A stretch of DNA of 64,000 nucleotides from Diploptera punctata (taxonomy: Eukaryota; Arthropoda; Insecta; Blattodea; Blaberidae), in assembly GCA_030220185.1 (NCBI GenBank), contig JASPKZ010007250.1, positions 471,001 through 535,000 of the forward strand. The letters run 5' to 3'. The notes beneath the pieces are model-generated. The model had not been told where the DNA came from, did not search any database, and saw only the letters and a program-made list of their open reading frames with translations. The translations under genes and the position numbers were made by a program. Below are positions 19,698 through 30,589 of the stretch, piece after piece (position 1 is the first letter of the stretch; the number at the start of each line of letters is the position of its first letter).

Positions 19698-20382
19698 ATG
19701 TGTCACATTCAGTACCATAAACCAGTTAAGGCGTTTAAAGAGACTATCATGTATGCGGCTGTCGGTCAGTTAACTTGTTTTAGAGCGGGGCGCGAAAAAA
19801 CCATGTTTATATTCGGCACCTAAATATTGTTTGGGCTTAGTATGTCTTGGAGATCATAGATGGCATGTAAATGTACATTTCTATTCTGTTTGACATGTTT
19901 AACCTTGGTGAATCCCCTTTTATTTTTAAAACAAACAACACATGGAATTCGTTCACCCAAACTTGCCTTCAGGCTCCAATGCAGTCGTATATGTTTCCCG
20001 TTATCGCGCTGTTGTTTGTGCGTGAGTGAAACCATGGCAAAAGAAAAATATCTCACTGAAGAAGAATTAGTGAATATTTTGTATAATAATGATTTAGGTG
20101 ATGAACTGATTCCTGAATTAGAAGATTCACAAAGTGAAAGTGAAGATGAACTCCACTTCTGAAATTGATACGCCGATACCATGTGATGTCAATCACCCAA
20201 GTTATTTCACCATCAAGTCCTACTAGGATATCTCCTTTAGGTATGTACAAAATTTGAATTTTCTAGAACTAATAGTTTGTGAATAATGGTCCATTTTCTG
20301 AAGTGCCGTGAAAAGGGTAGCTGGGGTATTTAAATGGCTGGCCTGTGGGTTTAAATGCCCTGCTCAGTGCCTGGTACTGAAT
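19698..20382. mobile_element. piggyBac-like relic with terminal inverted repeats
   Basis: The ends carry CACATTCAGTACCA and its complement (near 19704 and 20380). The plus strand at 20034-20162 reads MAKEKYLTEEELVNIL then acidic residues, like a piggyBac transposase N-terminus. The minus strand near 19990-19830 reads ERIPCVVCFKNKRGF, like the Cys-rich C-terminus. The two pieces face opposite ways, so the middle has been deleted or rearranged. The family call is tentative; a clean TTAA duplication is not seen. Confidence 0.5.
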
Positions 20383-20472
20383 GTGGCAAAGATAGAAGCA
20401 AAGGCTTCATAGCATTTGGTGGGCAGGAATTACAACGTATATAGAGAAAAATTTGTGTTTAGATCAGTACTT

Positions 20473-20546
20473 GCTCAGGTAGCTCAGGTGGTAGAGCACT
20501 TAGTCTGGAGAACCAAGGGTCCCGGGTTCAAATCCTGGTCTGAGCG
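20473..20546 (+). repeat. tRNA-like domain of tandem repeat
   Basis: 74 nt: acceptor GCTCAGG/TCTGAGC pairs 7 of 7 with one wobble; D arm GCTC...GAGC; T arm CCGGG TTCAAAT CCTGG. The anticodon arm is 19 nt instead of 17 with loop CTGGAGA. The GGA triplet would be Ser, but the variable loop is short, so it is not a standard tRNA gene. Confidence 0.6.
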
Positions 20547-20776
20547 AATAATTTTTCTCTTCAAATATGATTTATCCATCATTGAGATGTATGAAATTAA
20601 TAATAAAAACATCAAAAAAAGCCGTACTGGCATTTATAATGTAATGTATAATTCCCAAATATGTCTTCTTAATAAAGGAGCCGCCATTTGCAAAGATAGA
20701 AGCAAAGGCTTCATAGCATTTGGTGGACGGGAATTACAATGTATATAGAGAAAAATTTGTGTTTAGATCAGTACTT

Positions 20777-20850
20777 GCTCAGGTAGCTCAGGTGGTAGAG
20801 CACTTAGTTTGGAGAACCAAGGGTCCCGGGTTCATATCCTGGTCTGAGCG
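20777..20850 (+). repeat. tRNA-like domain of tandem repeat
   Basis: Second-unit copy of the domain at 20473, with a T-loop change (TTCATAT) and one anticodon-loop change. Confidence 0.6.
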
Positions 20851-21224
20851 TATAATTTTTCTCTTCAAATATCATTCATAAAATCTTAAAATCAATAATA
20901 CACACATTCACCCAAGGTTAATCTCTAACTGAGCCAATTTAACTTGTCGCTGATAAATGATACTAGTGTAGACTTAAAATTCATTATATCTGCCGAGTGC
21001 CCGTGGCATGCATGACTGTAAGTTGTCACACCAGACCCCCATAGTGACGAGTAACTAGTGTCCCGTCTATGTTTGCTCAGGCTCACTGTATTAATTACTC
21101 CAATTCTGAAGCTGGAACTGAAATACAGGTACAGTGACTTTGGGTACCTGTTCACTTTTGTAGCGTGGCATCTGTGTAGTAAGAACTCCTGTGTCACTTG
21201 AACTATTATAGGAAATATCACTAT

Positions 21225-21425
21225 GAGGTTTAATTTAAAATAAATAAATAAAATAATTTTCACCTCATCTCATATCCTGTCTTCTATTTAGACCAGTATT
21301 GTAACCTTATTTGTTACACCTTCAGTAGTTACATGACCGATGTTCTGTTTGAACAATTATAGGAACATCGGACATGTAACTACTCAAGATGTAACCACTA
21401 AGTTTACGAAGCTGGTCTAAAGTTC
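21225..21425. repeat. Inverted repeat, decayed Penelope-type terminus
   Basis: Arms (TAGACCAGTATTGTAACC... and ...GTAACCACTAAGTTTACGAAGCTGGTCTA) are inverted copies around 21345. Hammerhead core positions are partly lost (CTGAAGG, CAATAC). Confidence 0.55.
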
Positions 21426-21815
21426 ATCATCATCAACAACAACAAGGATTAAGCCCATGGCCTGTTCCGATCTCATTATAGGTCGAATTGGTCCTTCCAT
21501 CTCTTCAATGGTCTTCCCAACATTCTTCTCCCTTTTGGATTGTAATTATACATTCTTCTTGGTATGCGCTCTTCATTTATTTGTAATACGTGCTGAAGAT
21601 AAGCATTTTGATAATATTTTATTCTTTCACAGAGATTAAATATATTAAGTTTCTCTTTATCGGCCCTTTGGTATCCTTCTTTGCTCTCAACATCTTCATT
21701 TCAGCAGCCGCTATTTGTTTACTATCTGCCTTTGTTAATGTCCAGGTTTCACATCCATAGATAAGAGATGGAACTGCCAATACTTTGTAAAACTTCAAAA
21801 TAGTTGTCTAAAATT
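21426..21815 (-). mobile_element. Non-LTR retrotransposon 3' end (family B)
   Basis: The minus strand gives YKVLAVPSLIYGCETWTLTK-like sequence, then AAAEMKMLRAKKDTK and a 3' end near 21426 next to a CATCAT tail. Heavily mutated. Confidence 0.65.
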
Positions 21816-21864
21816 CATGGATCTATATTTGTTCTTCCGAATGTATAACTTTTCCCAAATTAAA

Positions 21865-22155
21865 TGATTCTGGGCTATGTGGCCGTGGCCTGTAACTGGT
21901 GTTTCTTCCAGACGTTTCTCCCTCAACTGTGCAGAGGCCATCTTCAGTGGCGAGTGCTTCTAGGTGATGTTACCTTGTCGTAATCACAGTCGAGTTTATG
22001 ACAAGGGATCACCACCTAGAAGCACTCGCCACTGAAGATGGCCTCTGCACAGTTGAGGGAGAAACATCTGGAAGAAACACCAGTTACAGACCAAGGCCAC
22101 ATAGCCCGGAATCTTCTAACATTATGATTACCGGCCATGAAAGCCTGCATTCCAC
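21865..22155. mobile_element. Hairpin MITE (family M2)
   Basis: Arms at 21868-21985 and 22005-22135 are inverted copies (CTCAACTGTGCAGAGGCCAT and its complement; AAGCACTCGCCACTGAAGAT). The outer sequence GGAATCTTCTAAC...CCGGCCATGAAAGCC resembles the M1 end, so M1 and M2 are probably related. Confidence 0.82.
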
Positions 22156-22379
22156 AATTTTCCCAAATTTTTAATTCCAAAGGTTCCAAAGGTTTAAAAT
22201 CTTCATAAAATTGGCACCAGATGGCAGTTTGGAAGTTGTCGGTAATGGCAGAGTTTTGACTGACTCCACAAACCAGTACTGTAAAAATCACAGAATTTTT
22301 GATGTGAGATATTAAAAGATTTGTCTGATTCGGGATACAAATTGTAAATCACCTCATAGTATTACTTCCCATCATAATT

Positions 22380-22560
22380 TTTATTAAAAATCTTACAAAA
22401 TGGCTAGAACAAGGATACCTAGTGCCATCAATCAGTATCAACCACATGGCAAGAGATAATTGGGTTATCTGAGGACAAGAAGGCTCAAGAACATCAGAAT
22501 TTCATTCAGGCCATAACAGTTTTAGGACTAATACATGGAAGGAAGACATGACATTACTAC
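22380..22560 (+). mobile_element. Very decayed retrotransposon 3' end
   Basis: The string GGCCATAACAGTTTTAGGACTAATACATGGAAGGAAG resembles the 3' noncoding end of family B copies (17800, 54955). No frame left. Confidence 0.35.
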
Positions 22561-22662
22561 ATGTTAGTGTTAATAATAAAACTGAAAAACTTAGAGTTGC
22601 TGCTACAAACAGTTGGAGTATACATCACTGTACACAACAACAGCGAGTAGCAGGAGCTCAAC

Positions 22663-22700
22663 CTGCAGAAGATGGGAGATAACTTCTGAAAGCGCTCCAG
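22663..22700 (+). ncRNA. Decayed hammerhead motif
   Basis: Layout of 10960-10997 (stem I CTG/CAG, GAAA, AG/CU, cleavage C), but the conserved U4 is A (CAGAAGA). The same change is seen at 52102, so it may define a subfamily. Confidence 0.45.
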
Positions 22701-22999
22701 TTAATTTTATATACAATATTTCAACAAAGTTGAGGACGACAGCACCTACCAACAGGTACAATTTAATTTTTAACTTTCATCACATGATTTCACCTCAACG
22801 GAATTTGATATGAATTTTACTAGTATTGAAACAATTTATGAGGTAGGATGGTTCCAGATTTACCTTATTTATTAGATACATCTAGTTTCGCTGGTCAATA
22901 AGGGGGAAAAGGATCAAGATGTGAACGAATGTGCTCAACAACAATGAAAGCAATTCATCTAGGAATGCACTCTGGTCAATAAACAGTGCAGATTTGAAG

Positions 23000-23990
23000 C
23001 AGTGGTATTGCCAGCGTTTGGCCAGAGACTCACTCAACCAAATTTACTTCGGCAGAACATACAAAATATTTACAAAGACAACACCATAAAGATTAAATTA
23101 AATAACAGATTTTCTGAAGAAGGAATTATAAATCATGGTGTGAGACAAGGCTGCCCCTATCCCAACACTTTTTGCAATTTATATCAATGAAGTAATATGT
23201 TGCTGGAACAAAACATATAAATTTGGAATAAGAATATCAGAAAATAGAAAATTAAACACCCTATTGTTTGCAGATGACCAAATAATAATAGCAAATTCCG
23301 AAGATAATCTACAGAAAGGTCTGTATGAACTTAACAAAATTACAGAGAATATGGATTAAAGATATCTACAGAAAAGACAAAAATTATGGCATTTCAAGGT
23401 GTAGATCCTGTCAGAAGTAAAATTGTACTGGACAATAAAATTTTGGAGGAGGTGAATAATTTTACATATCTAGGATGCAATATCTCATATGAAGAAGAAA
23501 AGGATGTAAATGCAAAAATATCTAAATTTTTAAGAATTTTAGGGTTAATAAATTCTATCTTCAAACCACAGTTAGTCCAAAAGCATTCAAGACTGAAAGT
23601 GTATAAAACACTGGCTCTTCCAACTCTTTTGTATGGTAGCGAAGTATGGACGTTGAAACAGAAGGATATACAGAGACTTAGATCTGCTGAAATGAGATAT
23701 CTTCGGAGGACAGCAGGATACACACTACTAGATCACAAAAAAAATGAAGACATCTTAGAAGAATTACACATGGAATCTTTAGAAAACAAAATTTCTGATT
23801 ATAAGTCAAGATGGATACAACATGTTCATCGAATGGAAGATCACAGAATACCCAAACAAATGTTAAGATATCAACCTGCAGGAAGAAGAAGACCAGGACG
23901 TCCACTCAAAAGACTTTTGGGTGGGTGTTCTCTTGAGGCCAAACAGGTCAACAAATGGCCTAAATTCGTGAATGTACTATGATGATGATG
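23000..23990 (+). mobile_element. Non-LTR retrotransposon, longest family B reverse-transcriptase piece
   Basis: Reading across two frames gives NIYKDNTIKIKLNNRFSEE, INHGVRQGCP, LNTLLFADDQIIIANSED, then a long open frame at 23386-23982: MAFQGVDPVRSKIVLDNKIL, VYKTLALPTLLYGSEVWTL, MRYLRRTAGYTLLDHKKNED and GRRRPGRPLKR. 5'-truncated; two to three frameshifts. Confidence 0.92.
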
Positions 23991-24305
23991 ATAAATTATC
24001 CTGATGTGTTTCATGACAGCTTCTGCAGAATTGATTTTTTCTGTGTTACAACAAATAAATCATTATATCAGGACAACCATGACAAGCACAAGACTTTGTA
24101 ATTTAGCAATTATGTCCGTTGAGAGAGAGAAATGATGGGATTTATTGTAAGATGCATCATCAGTGATCAACAGATTCTTTGTTAGGAAACCTCAATGGAT
24201 AAAGTTCTTCTTATGAAGAGTTTTTATAGGTAAGGCTTTCATGATTGTTTATCATAATTTTACATGTTTTTAAATAAGACTTCAAACAATGAGAGTTGAG
24301 CCCGC

Positions 24306-24663
24306 CACTGTGATCTCGGGGTAGCGTGCTGCCTTGTCACGCAGCGGGCCCAGGTTTGATCCCCGGTCGGGACAGTTTTTCTGGGTGAGGTTTTTATCGG
24401 GGTTTTTCCTCACCTGTAAGACAAATGTCAGGAAAACTTTAAGGCCCAAACGGTCCCCGAAATCATATGGCCATCATTCTCATTATCAATTATCATCATG
24501 ATGGCCATCATCATCCTTCAATGGTGTGGAAAGCAACGGGAAGCTACCACACCTACAATTCCCTAGTAAAGCTGCAAGCATAGCATGAAAATGCTATGAT
24601 TGCAGTGAAGGACCTGCCTTCGGGCAGAATTACTATGGATGGATGGATGGATGGATGGATGGA

Positions 24664-24690
<27 letters not shown>
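24306..24690 (+). mobile_element. tRNA-derived SINE family 2, full length
   Basis: Starts with a tRNA-like head (CCGCCACTGTGATCTCGGGG, B-box GGTTTGATCCCCGG), then the shared body with TCACCTGTAAGACAAATGTC and CTGCCTTCGGGCAGAATTA, ending in (ATGG)n and (TG)n. Confidence 0.88.
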
Positions 24691-24694
<4 letters not shown>

Positions 24695-24794
24695 CAACAA
24701 AATAGTGGAAATTAGGCCTATATAAAATAATTTGCCACATTTCACTTCACTCTTTATAAAATGAATGAATCTAATAACAACCCATTTAATCAAT

Positions 24795-25085
24795 GGATCT
24801 CTCAGGTCGTAAATATCCTGAGAATGGCTTCCTTTGGAAGAGATCTAAAACAGGGGTCCCTTGCCGTAGATTTATGGTACTCAAAAGAATCTCAAGCCTG
24901 AAAAAAGAAGCCTCTGGGTAAAATTTATATGATTAGTGAGTGGATTTATCAGACCATAAAATCTAATATCCTGTGAATGGGTTCCTTTAGATGGTAACTA
25001 AAACCGGGCTCGGTTACCGTAGATTTATGGCACGCAAAAGAATCTCAAGTGTGAAAAAAATAGGCCTCTGGACAATATTTGTAGG
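24795..25085 (+). repeat. Two tandem copies of a SINE-like body
   Basis: 24800-24935 and 24960-25085 are diverged direct copies (GTAGATTTATGG, AAAAGAATCTCAAG, GCCTCTGG). Parts resemble the middle of SINE family 5. Confidence 0.6.
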
Positions 25086-25089
25086 TCCT

Positions 25090-25455
25090 CTCACATCCAG
25101 AATTGAATTGTGAACGCTAATGACTTTGATTGTCCTAACATTCCATGTTCCTAGGAACATGTCCCTGTGTTTGAGTGTTTGGCATGGGTTCCCTGAAGTA
25201 GTCCCCGCCGGGAGAACCGAATGGGGGATTATTTGACCTCCGGAAAATTTTACCCCAGTTGAACCCATGTCCTCATTTCTTGGCGGTTGTATTTTTACGG
25301 TGAAAGATCGTCACTCTTTCGACCAAGGTACTTTTTTCTTCTGGCTTATCACCTTCGACCAGTCCGGCATGGATAACCCTATCAGCAGCAATGCTACCGC
25401 CGGCATAGCTCTCAGGATCATTTAAGCACGCAAGCCACTCCACCACGACAAGGTA
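25090..25455 (-). mobile_element. Probable LINE 5' region, minus strand
   Basis: The minus strand begins near 25455 with TACCTTGTCGTGGTGGAGTG and carries GAAGGTGATAAGCCAGAAG, then FLGTWNVRTI, the start of a LINE endonuclease. Fused head-to-head to the family A 3' piece that follows. Confidence 0.6.
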
Positions 25456-25835
25456 AATCTTTGGACCAAAGAGAGATGAACAGACAGGTAAATGGAGAAG
25501 ACTACATAACAATGAACTACATGATCTTTATAGGAAGCCAGATATAATAAAAACAGTTAAGTCTCGTAGACTGCGATGGGCAGGACATGTTGCACTTATG
25601 GGGAATGAAAGTCTTGCATGGAAGCTTCTTGTAGGAAATCCAGAGGGAAGGCGCCCAGTTGGTAGACCAAGAATGAGGTGGGAGAATAACATTAACTATG
25701 ATTTGAGGGAAGTAGATTATACAGGGAATGATTGGAAAGCATTATCTCAGGATAGGGATGTATGGAGAGCTTATGTCCGCGCGGCTATGAACCTACGGAT
25801 TCGATAGTGCCAGTGAGTAAGTAGGTAAGTAATGA
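25456..25835 (+). mobile_element. Non-LTR retrotransposon 3' end (family A)
   Basis: MGNESLAWKLLVGNPEGRRP, VGRPRMRWENNINYDLREVD and DVWRAYVRAAMNLRIR with a stop and a short AAGTAGGTAAG tail. Almost intact over the C-terminus. Confidence 0.88.
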
Positions 25836-25839
25836 CTTT

Positions 25840-26515
25840 GATTGTTAAATAGGGTTGTTAAATAAAATAACACGCTGTATAAAGGATGAGAAACTGTGAT
25901 GCAGCAGTGTTATATGCTATGAAAAGAGATGCGACAGTCTTATAAAACGAATACTCTGCAGAAACAGCATATTCATCGATATAGTTAAATACAAAATGTG
26001 CATAACTATATGTGACAGTACCTTATGTTTCTATAGTTGGTATGTGGCTTCTCCTAGCAGAAACGTACACTTTTATACAAAACAGGTGTTTGACGAATGT
26101 GTAAGTTAATGTTTGATCTAGCCCGCCATTCAGGTTCACCAATGTAATATTAAGAAATAAAAATTTGTCCGTTTCACTGTAAGAAGCACACGACATTTCA
26201 ATTGCTATCAAACTGTTTCCACTCAAAGGATTCTGGGAAAAAGCGGTCATGGTGGGGGTTGTTTCGCCAAATCCCATGCACAGTGTAACGATATTAATCG
26301 CGTTTGGTTCGAGAACGATCGTGGTCGTGAAATATAAGCCGGGAAATGTGGAGTCCTCATGTTAACATTAAAACAAATTTAGCATCGGCATTTTGTGTGG
26401 ATCTTGTGAAATGTGTGAATAGTGATTTCTCTTCCTTCTTTGGTAAGGAAGTTATGGACTTCGCTCTTACGTGCAACTGAATCTCCAGGCCTCAATATCA
26501 ACTAGAGATAATAAG
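25840..26515. other. Intergenic, no gene recognised
   Basis: A minus-strand frame of 84 codons (26277-26023) shows no domain. No repeats recognised. Confidence 0.4.
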
Positions 26516-27110
26516 GTAGGCCTATAATAATCTGATTTATAATATAGGTAACTGTGAAGAAAGTGTCCTTTTGAACTTGATTCAAACTGGCACGTGGTAT
26601 AGAACTTCCAAATATCTAACTTATGAGAAACACTAATAAAAAAAATTACTGCTAGGTTGACAAATAACTTACCCAATCTACCTTTATCTACTTAATGTAA
26701 TCTCACTTACCCAATCTAGTTAATAAGCCCATTTTCAATACAGTTCTTTTAACTTAGTTGGAACTGGCACGTGGCATTTAACTACTGTTGTCTAACTTAC
26801 TAGAATCATGCTAAAAAATACTGCAAAGTTGTTTAACCTAATCTACTTAATGTAATCTAACTTACCTAATCTTATGATAAAAGTTAAAAATTAAATTGTA
26901 CCTGTTGGTAAGTTCTGTTGTCTTCAACTTTTTAAAAATATTGTATAACAAAGTTGAGGACGACGGCACCTACCAACAGGTGCAATTAAATATTTTAACT
27001 TTCATCATATGACTTCACCTCAACGGAATTTGATGTGAATTTTACTAGTATTGATTACCTAATCTTGTTAACAAGGGCACTTTGTATGCAATTCTTATTA
27101 TACTCTTGTT
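26516..27110. repeat. Diverged tandem repeat with a nested insertion
   Basis: Units of about 180 bp recur (CTGGCACGTGG, TACTTAATGTAATCT, TTACC(C/T)AATCT) at 26560-26700, 26745-26873 and partly 27055-27110. The element at 26874-27054 interrupts them. Confidence 0.6.
26874..27054. mobile_element. 181-bp Penelope-type insertion with target duplication
   Basis: Flanked by perfect 12-bp repeats TTACCTAATCTT (26862-26873, 27055-27066). The inside has an inverted pair (ACCTGTTGGTAAG... and ...CTACCAACAGGT) with GTTGAGGACGAC, and the TTCACCTCAACGGAATTTG end shared with 11715-12150 and 22715-22830. Confidence 0.75.
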
Positions 27111-27221
27111 CTCTTAATTAGGTTGATGGCGCATTTATCATTATACACCAGATGATTTATTGGATGATAATGTCAGTGCTTCTTTCCATCGATTTTTCGG
27201 TCTGTCGACATCTCTTTTATC

Positions 27222-28172
27222 TATTGGATTTGGCCTAATTTTCGAACCGTTCTAATTAAACTTGTATTTTTGGCTATAGGCCCTATCTACATGAGTTCCA
27301 CTCTCTTTTTTATAGCTTTTATAAAATTTTTGACTGCCATTATATTACACTTTTTGCCTATACAATTACTCACTTACTTACTCTCTGGCAATATCAAACC
27401 CGTAGGTTCATGGCCGCGCGGACATAAGCTCTCCATACGTCCCTATCCTGAGTTAATCCTTTCGAATCATTCCCTGTATAATCTACCTCCATCAAATCAT
27501 AGTTAATGTTATCTCCCACCGCATTTTTAGTCTACCAACTGGGCGTTTTCCATCTGGTTTTCCTACAAGAAGCTTCCATGCACGTCTTTCATTCCCCATA
27601 CGTGCCACATGTCCTGCCCATCGCAGTCAACGATACTTAACTGTTCTTATTATATCTGACTTGCTATAAAGACCATGTAGTTCACTGTTATGCAGTCTTC
27701 TCAATTCACCTGTCTGTTCATCTCCCTTTGGTCCAAAAAAATCCTAAGTAGCCTACTTTATTCTCAAGTACTCGTAATCTCCTTTCCTCCTTTAAAGTAA
27801 GAGTCCATGTTTCGCACCCAACTGGTAGAATAATAGTTTTATATATTTTCAGTTTAACGTTTTTTGAAAGGAGTTGGGACATCAAGAGTCTCTGCAATGC
27901 ATAATAGCACGCATTTCCAGAATTGAGCCTATGTTTAATATCTTTGTGCATCTCATTCCTGTTTGTGATTATTGTTCCTAGGTATTTGAATTCAGCCACT
28001 TCCTCAAAATTTCCCTCATTCAAATCTCTTTTATCTTTTGGATTTGGCCTAATTTTCGAACCGTTCTAATTAAACTTGTATTATTGGCTGTATGTACATG
28101 CGCGTTGCACTCTCCTTTTATAGCTTTTATAAAATTTTTGACGACGATTATATTAAATTTTTGCCTATATAA
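27222..28172 (-). mobile_element. Family A LINE fragment between direct repeats of about 145 bp
   Basis: The LINE piece (27368-28022, minus) encodes MNEGNFEEVAEFKYLGTIIT and the decayed RPVGRP end. 27222-27367 and 28026-28172 are direct copies (GGATTTGGCCTAATTTTCGA; TATAGCTTTTATAAAATTTT) that meet the LINE edges exactly, so they look like an unusually long target duplication. Confidence 0.75.
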
Positions 28173-28730
28173 TTACCATATTTTATTAGTGGAGTTTGGA
28201 AGTTCACGTAGGCCTATTTATTTTGGACAAAAGACAGACATATAGGCACTTAAAATTCAAGGAATGGGCAGTAAAAGAGTGAAAATAAGCATTTTAAACT
28301 AACGAAAATTGCACTAAAATGGCGAAAATAAAAAAAATACAAAAATTAGCACTAATATAGGCCTAATCATTAATCAATTGTTTTATGTAGGCCTACACTT
28401 TTTAATACACATCTGCTTCGCATTATGGTTCTGCTCTTCTTTTTTTGTTAAATGCCACGACAGTTTTTTTTAAGTTTTCAAGTGTCTTATCTGAGCCTCC
28501 TATTAAACAAAACGCTTATCTTAGTACAAAGGATCGTTCACTTCTATTGAAGCGACCTCAGCATACTTAAACATGCTTTTGTGGGTGAATCCATATCAGA
28601 TCTTTCATCCTTCAAAATATCATGAACGCACATTTGTACAGTGAGATTTGTATGTTTCATCTTCTTTATGTTAGCCTAATTTTATTATGTAGAAGGATCA
28701 TGTTGCTCATTTTATATCGTCTTCTCCATA
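28173..28730. other. Intergenic, no gene recognised
   Basis: AT-rich with several TAGGCCTA strings. No frame or repeat structure of note. Confidence 0.4.
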
Positions 28731-28731
28731 G

Positions 28732-28975
28732 AGACGCATGGGGAAGACTACATAATAATGAGCTAAATGATCTTGATAGGAAACTAGATATAATAAGAAA
28801 AGTTAAGTCTCATAGACTGCGATGGGCAGGACATGTGGCAGGAACGGGGAATGAAAGAAGGGCATGGAATCATTATGTAGTCTTCTACATACAGGCGGAT
28901 GGGAAATACTATATAACAGTGAGCTATATGATCTTTATAGGAAATCAGATATAATAAGAAAAAGTTAAGTCGGCT
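28732..28975 (+). mobile_element. Decayed family A LINE 3' end
   Basis: RLHNNELNDLDRKLDIIRKV, KSHRLRWAGHVAGTGNER, then internal loss. Part of a cluster of three such pieces. Confidence 0.75.
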
Positions 28976-29504
28976 CAACTGCACTTCTACTAGCGCTTGA
29001 TTTTTCAGTTATATCGTTGTAAACTATAGCTCTTTTTCTGTATTTACTAACATTATTTAATATTTTAAACTTTTTCAAACCCATTTTTATAACATTATTA
29101 GACAATTTTGAAGTATTTATTTAAATATGCAAATCACAATATTATGACACTTTTAGACAATATTGTGATTTTAACTGCTATTTTCTCCATAGGGTATATT
29201 ACTTAGTCTATGATTTTTCTGTCGCTGTTTTGAGTTATGCTGGTTAGGGAGTGATAGGTAAGTGTACACCCATTTTTAATACGTTTGGTAATTTTAATAT
29301 TATTAATATTTTTTTTAAAATAAGTTTGGGGATTTATTGTAAATATTGGTCATTTAAATTTCATAGCGACGGATAGTAATCGAGGATGATAATCGATATA
29401 TGGTTCGAATGTGGGTTATTGCTGGCTCTATAACTCTGGCGTATGGGAACTGTTGTTCTATAGGACTTCGAAAATATTTCACGCTAGTTTAAGTGCAGTT
29501 TTTC
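28976..29504. other. Intergenic, no gene recognised
   Basis: One small hairpin is visible at 29133-29173 (AATCACAATATT and its complement). Confidence 0.4.
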
Positions 29505-30325
29505 CGTTAAGTCTCATAAATGGGCAGGACATGTGGCACGAACGAGGAATGAAAGAAGGGCATGAAATCGTTATGTAGTCTTCTACAGACATGGTAAATA
29601 CTGTATAACAGTGATCTTTATAGGAAATCAGACATAATAAGAAAAAGTTAAGTATCATAGACTGCGATGGGCAGGACATGTGGCACGAACGGGGAATGAA
29701 AAAGGGGCATAGAAACGTTATATCGATGGTGGGCAATGAAAACCTCGTAACTCCATTTTGGTAAATTTTACAGGAGAATAATAACTGCTTTAAATAATTA
29801 TTAAAATTGATAAAACAATAGTTGCCACATATTTTACTACAGGATACAAGTCAAGTTATTAATAAATTTGAAGTCCGTGTTCTCAACAGGTTATGCATCA
29901 CATATATCTGTTCTGGCTACTGGAGTTATGTGGTTTTCAATGACTGATGGAGTTACGCGGTTTTCATTGCCTACCGTCGATATAGTCTTCTACAGACAGG
30001 TGAATGGAGAAGACTACATAACTCTGAGCTACTTGATCTTTATAGGAAACAAGATATAATAAAAACAGTTTAGTTTCGTAGACTGCGATTTCCAGAATAT
30101 GTTGCACGACTAGGGAATGGAAGAGGGGGATGTAAACAGGAAATTCAAAGGGAAAGCGCCTAGTTGATAGACCAAGAATGAGGTGGGAAAATAAAATAAC
30201 AATAATTAGATGGAAGTAGATTATACAGGAGATAGTGGGAAAATATTAGCTCACGATAGGAATGTATGGAGAGCTTATATCCGCGCGGTCATGAACCTAT
30301 GGGTTCGATAGTGTCAGTGAGTTAG
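29505..30325 (+). mobile_element. Two further family A LINE 3' pieces
   Basis: 29505-29715 and 29985-30325 repeat the CATAGACTGCGATGGGCAGG-type and GAGCTTATATCCGCGCGG-type strings of family A with many indels. In between, an ATTTTGGTAAATTTTACAGG stretch is unassigned. Confidence 0.7.
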
Positions 30326-30339
30326 TTCGATAATAGCAG

Positions 30340-30565
30340 AAAATATTCATCATCATCATCATCATCATCACCCGGTATCATGGCAGCTGCCGCCGTCTTC
30401 CGGAAACCAAACGCCATTCCTCTCTGTCCATCCATTGATCTTCTTCCAATCCTCTGATATTCATAGCTGCTTGTACACCCTTCTATCCAAGTTTTCTTCG
30501 GTCCTCCTCTCTTCCTCCTTTTTCTATTGGGACCCATCCATAACAATTTTACGCAATCTTTGCTC
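30340..30565 (-). mobile_element. LINE C-terminus, family D-like
   Basis: The minus strand gives MLWMGPNRKRRKRGGPKKTW, DGQRGMAFGFRKTAAAAMIP and a Gly/Asp run from a GATGATGAT tail. Confidence 0.7.
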
Positions 30566-30589
30566 TGGCATTCTTTTGCTTACTACTTT

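Larger units (their letters stand above)
19613..20875 (+). repeat. Two tandem units of a tRNA-like repeat, first split by a transposon
   Basis: Each unit of about 290 bp has a spacer (ATTAATAATAAAAACATC ... GGAGCCGCCATTTGCAAAG ... GAATTACAA) and a tRNA-like domain flanked by complementary GAGAAAAATT and AATTTTTCTC. In unit 1 the spacer breaks at about 19697 and resumes at about 20382; unit 2 (20580-20875) is uninterrupted. Confidence 0.8.

Noticed and set aside
20473..20850. Functional tRNA-Ser(GGA) genes
   Set aside because: The anticodon arm is 19 nt, the variable loop is short for tRNA-Ser, and the copies sit in a dispersed tandem repeat. Better called tRNA-like.
23386..23982. 198-codon frame as a host gene
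   Set aside because: It is the reverse-transcriptase C-terminus of a LINE, with further copies at 11010 and 1-895.
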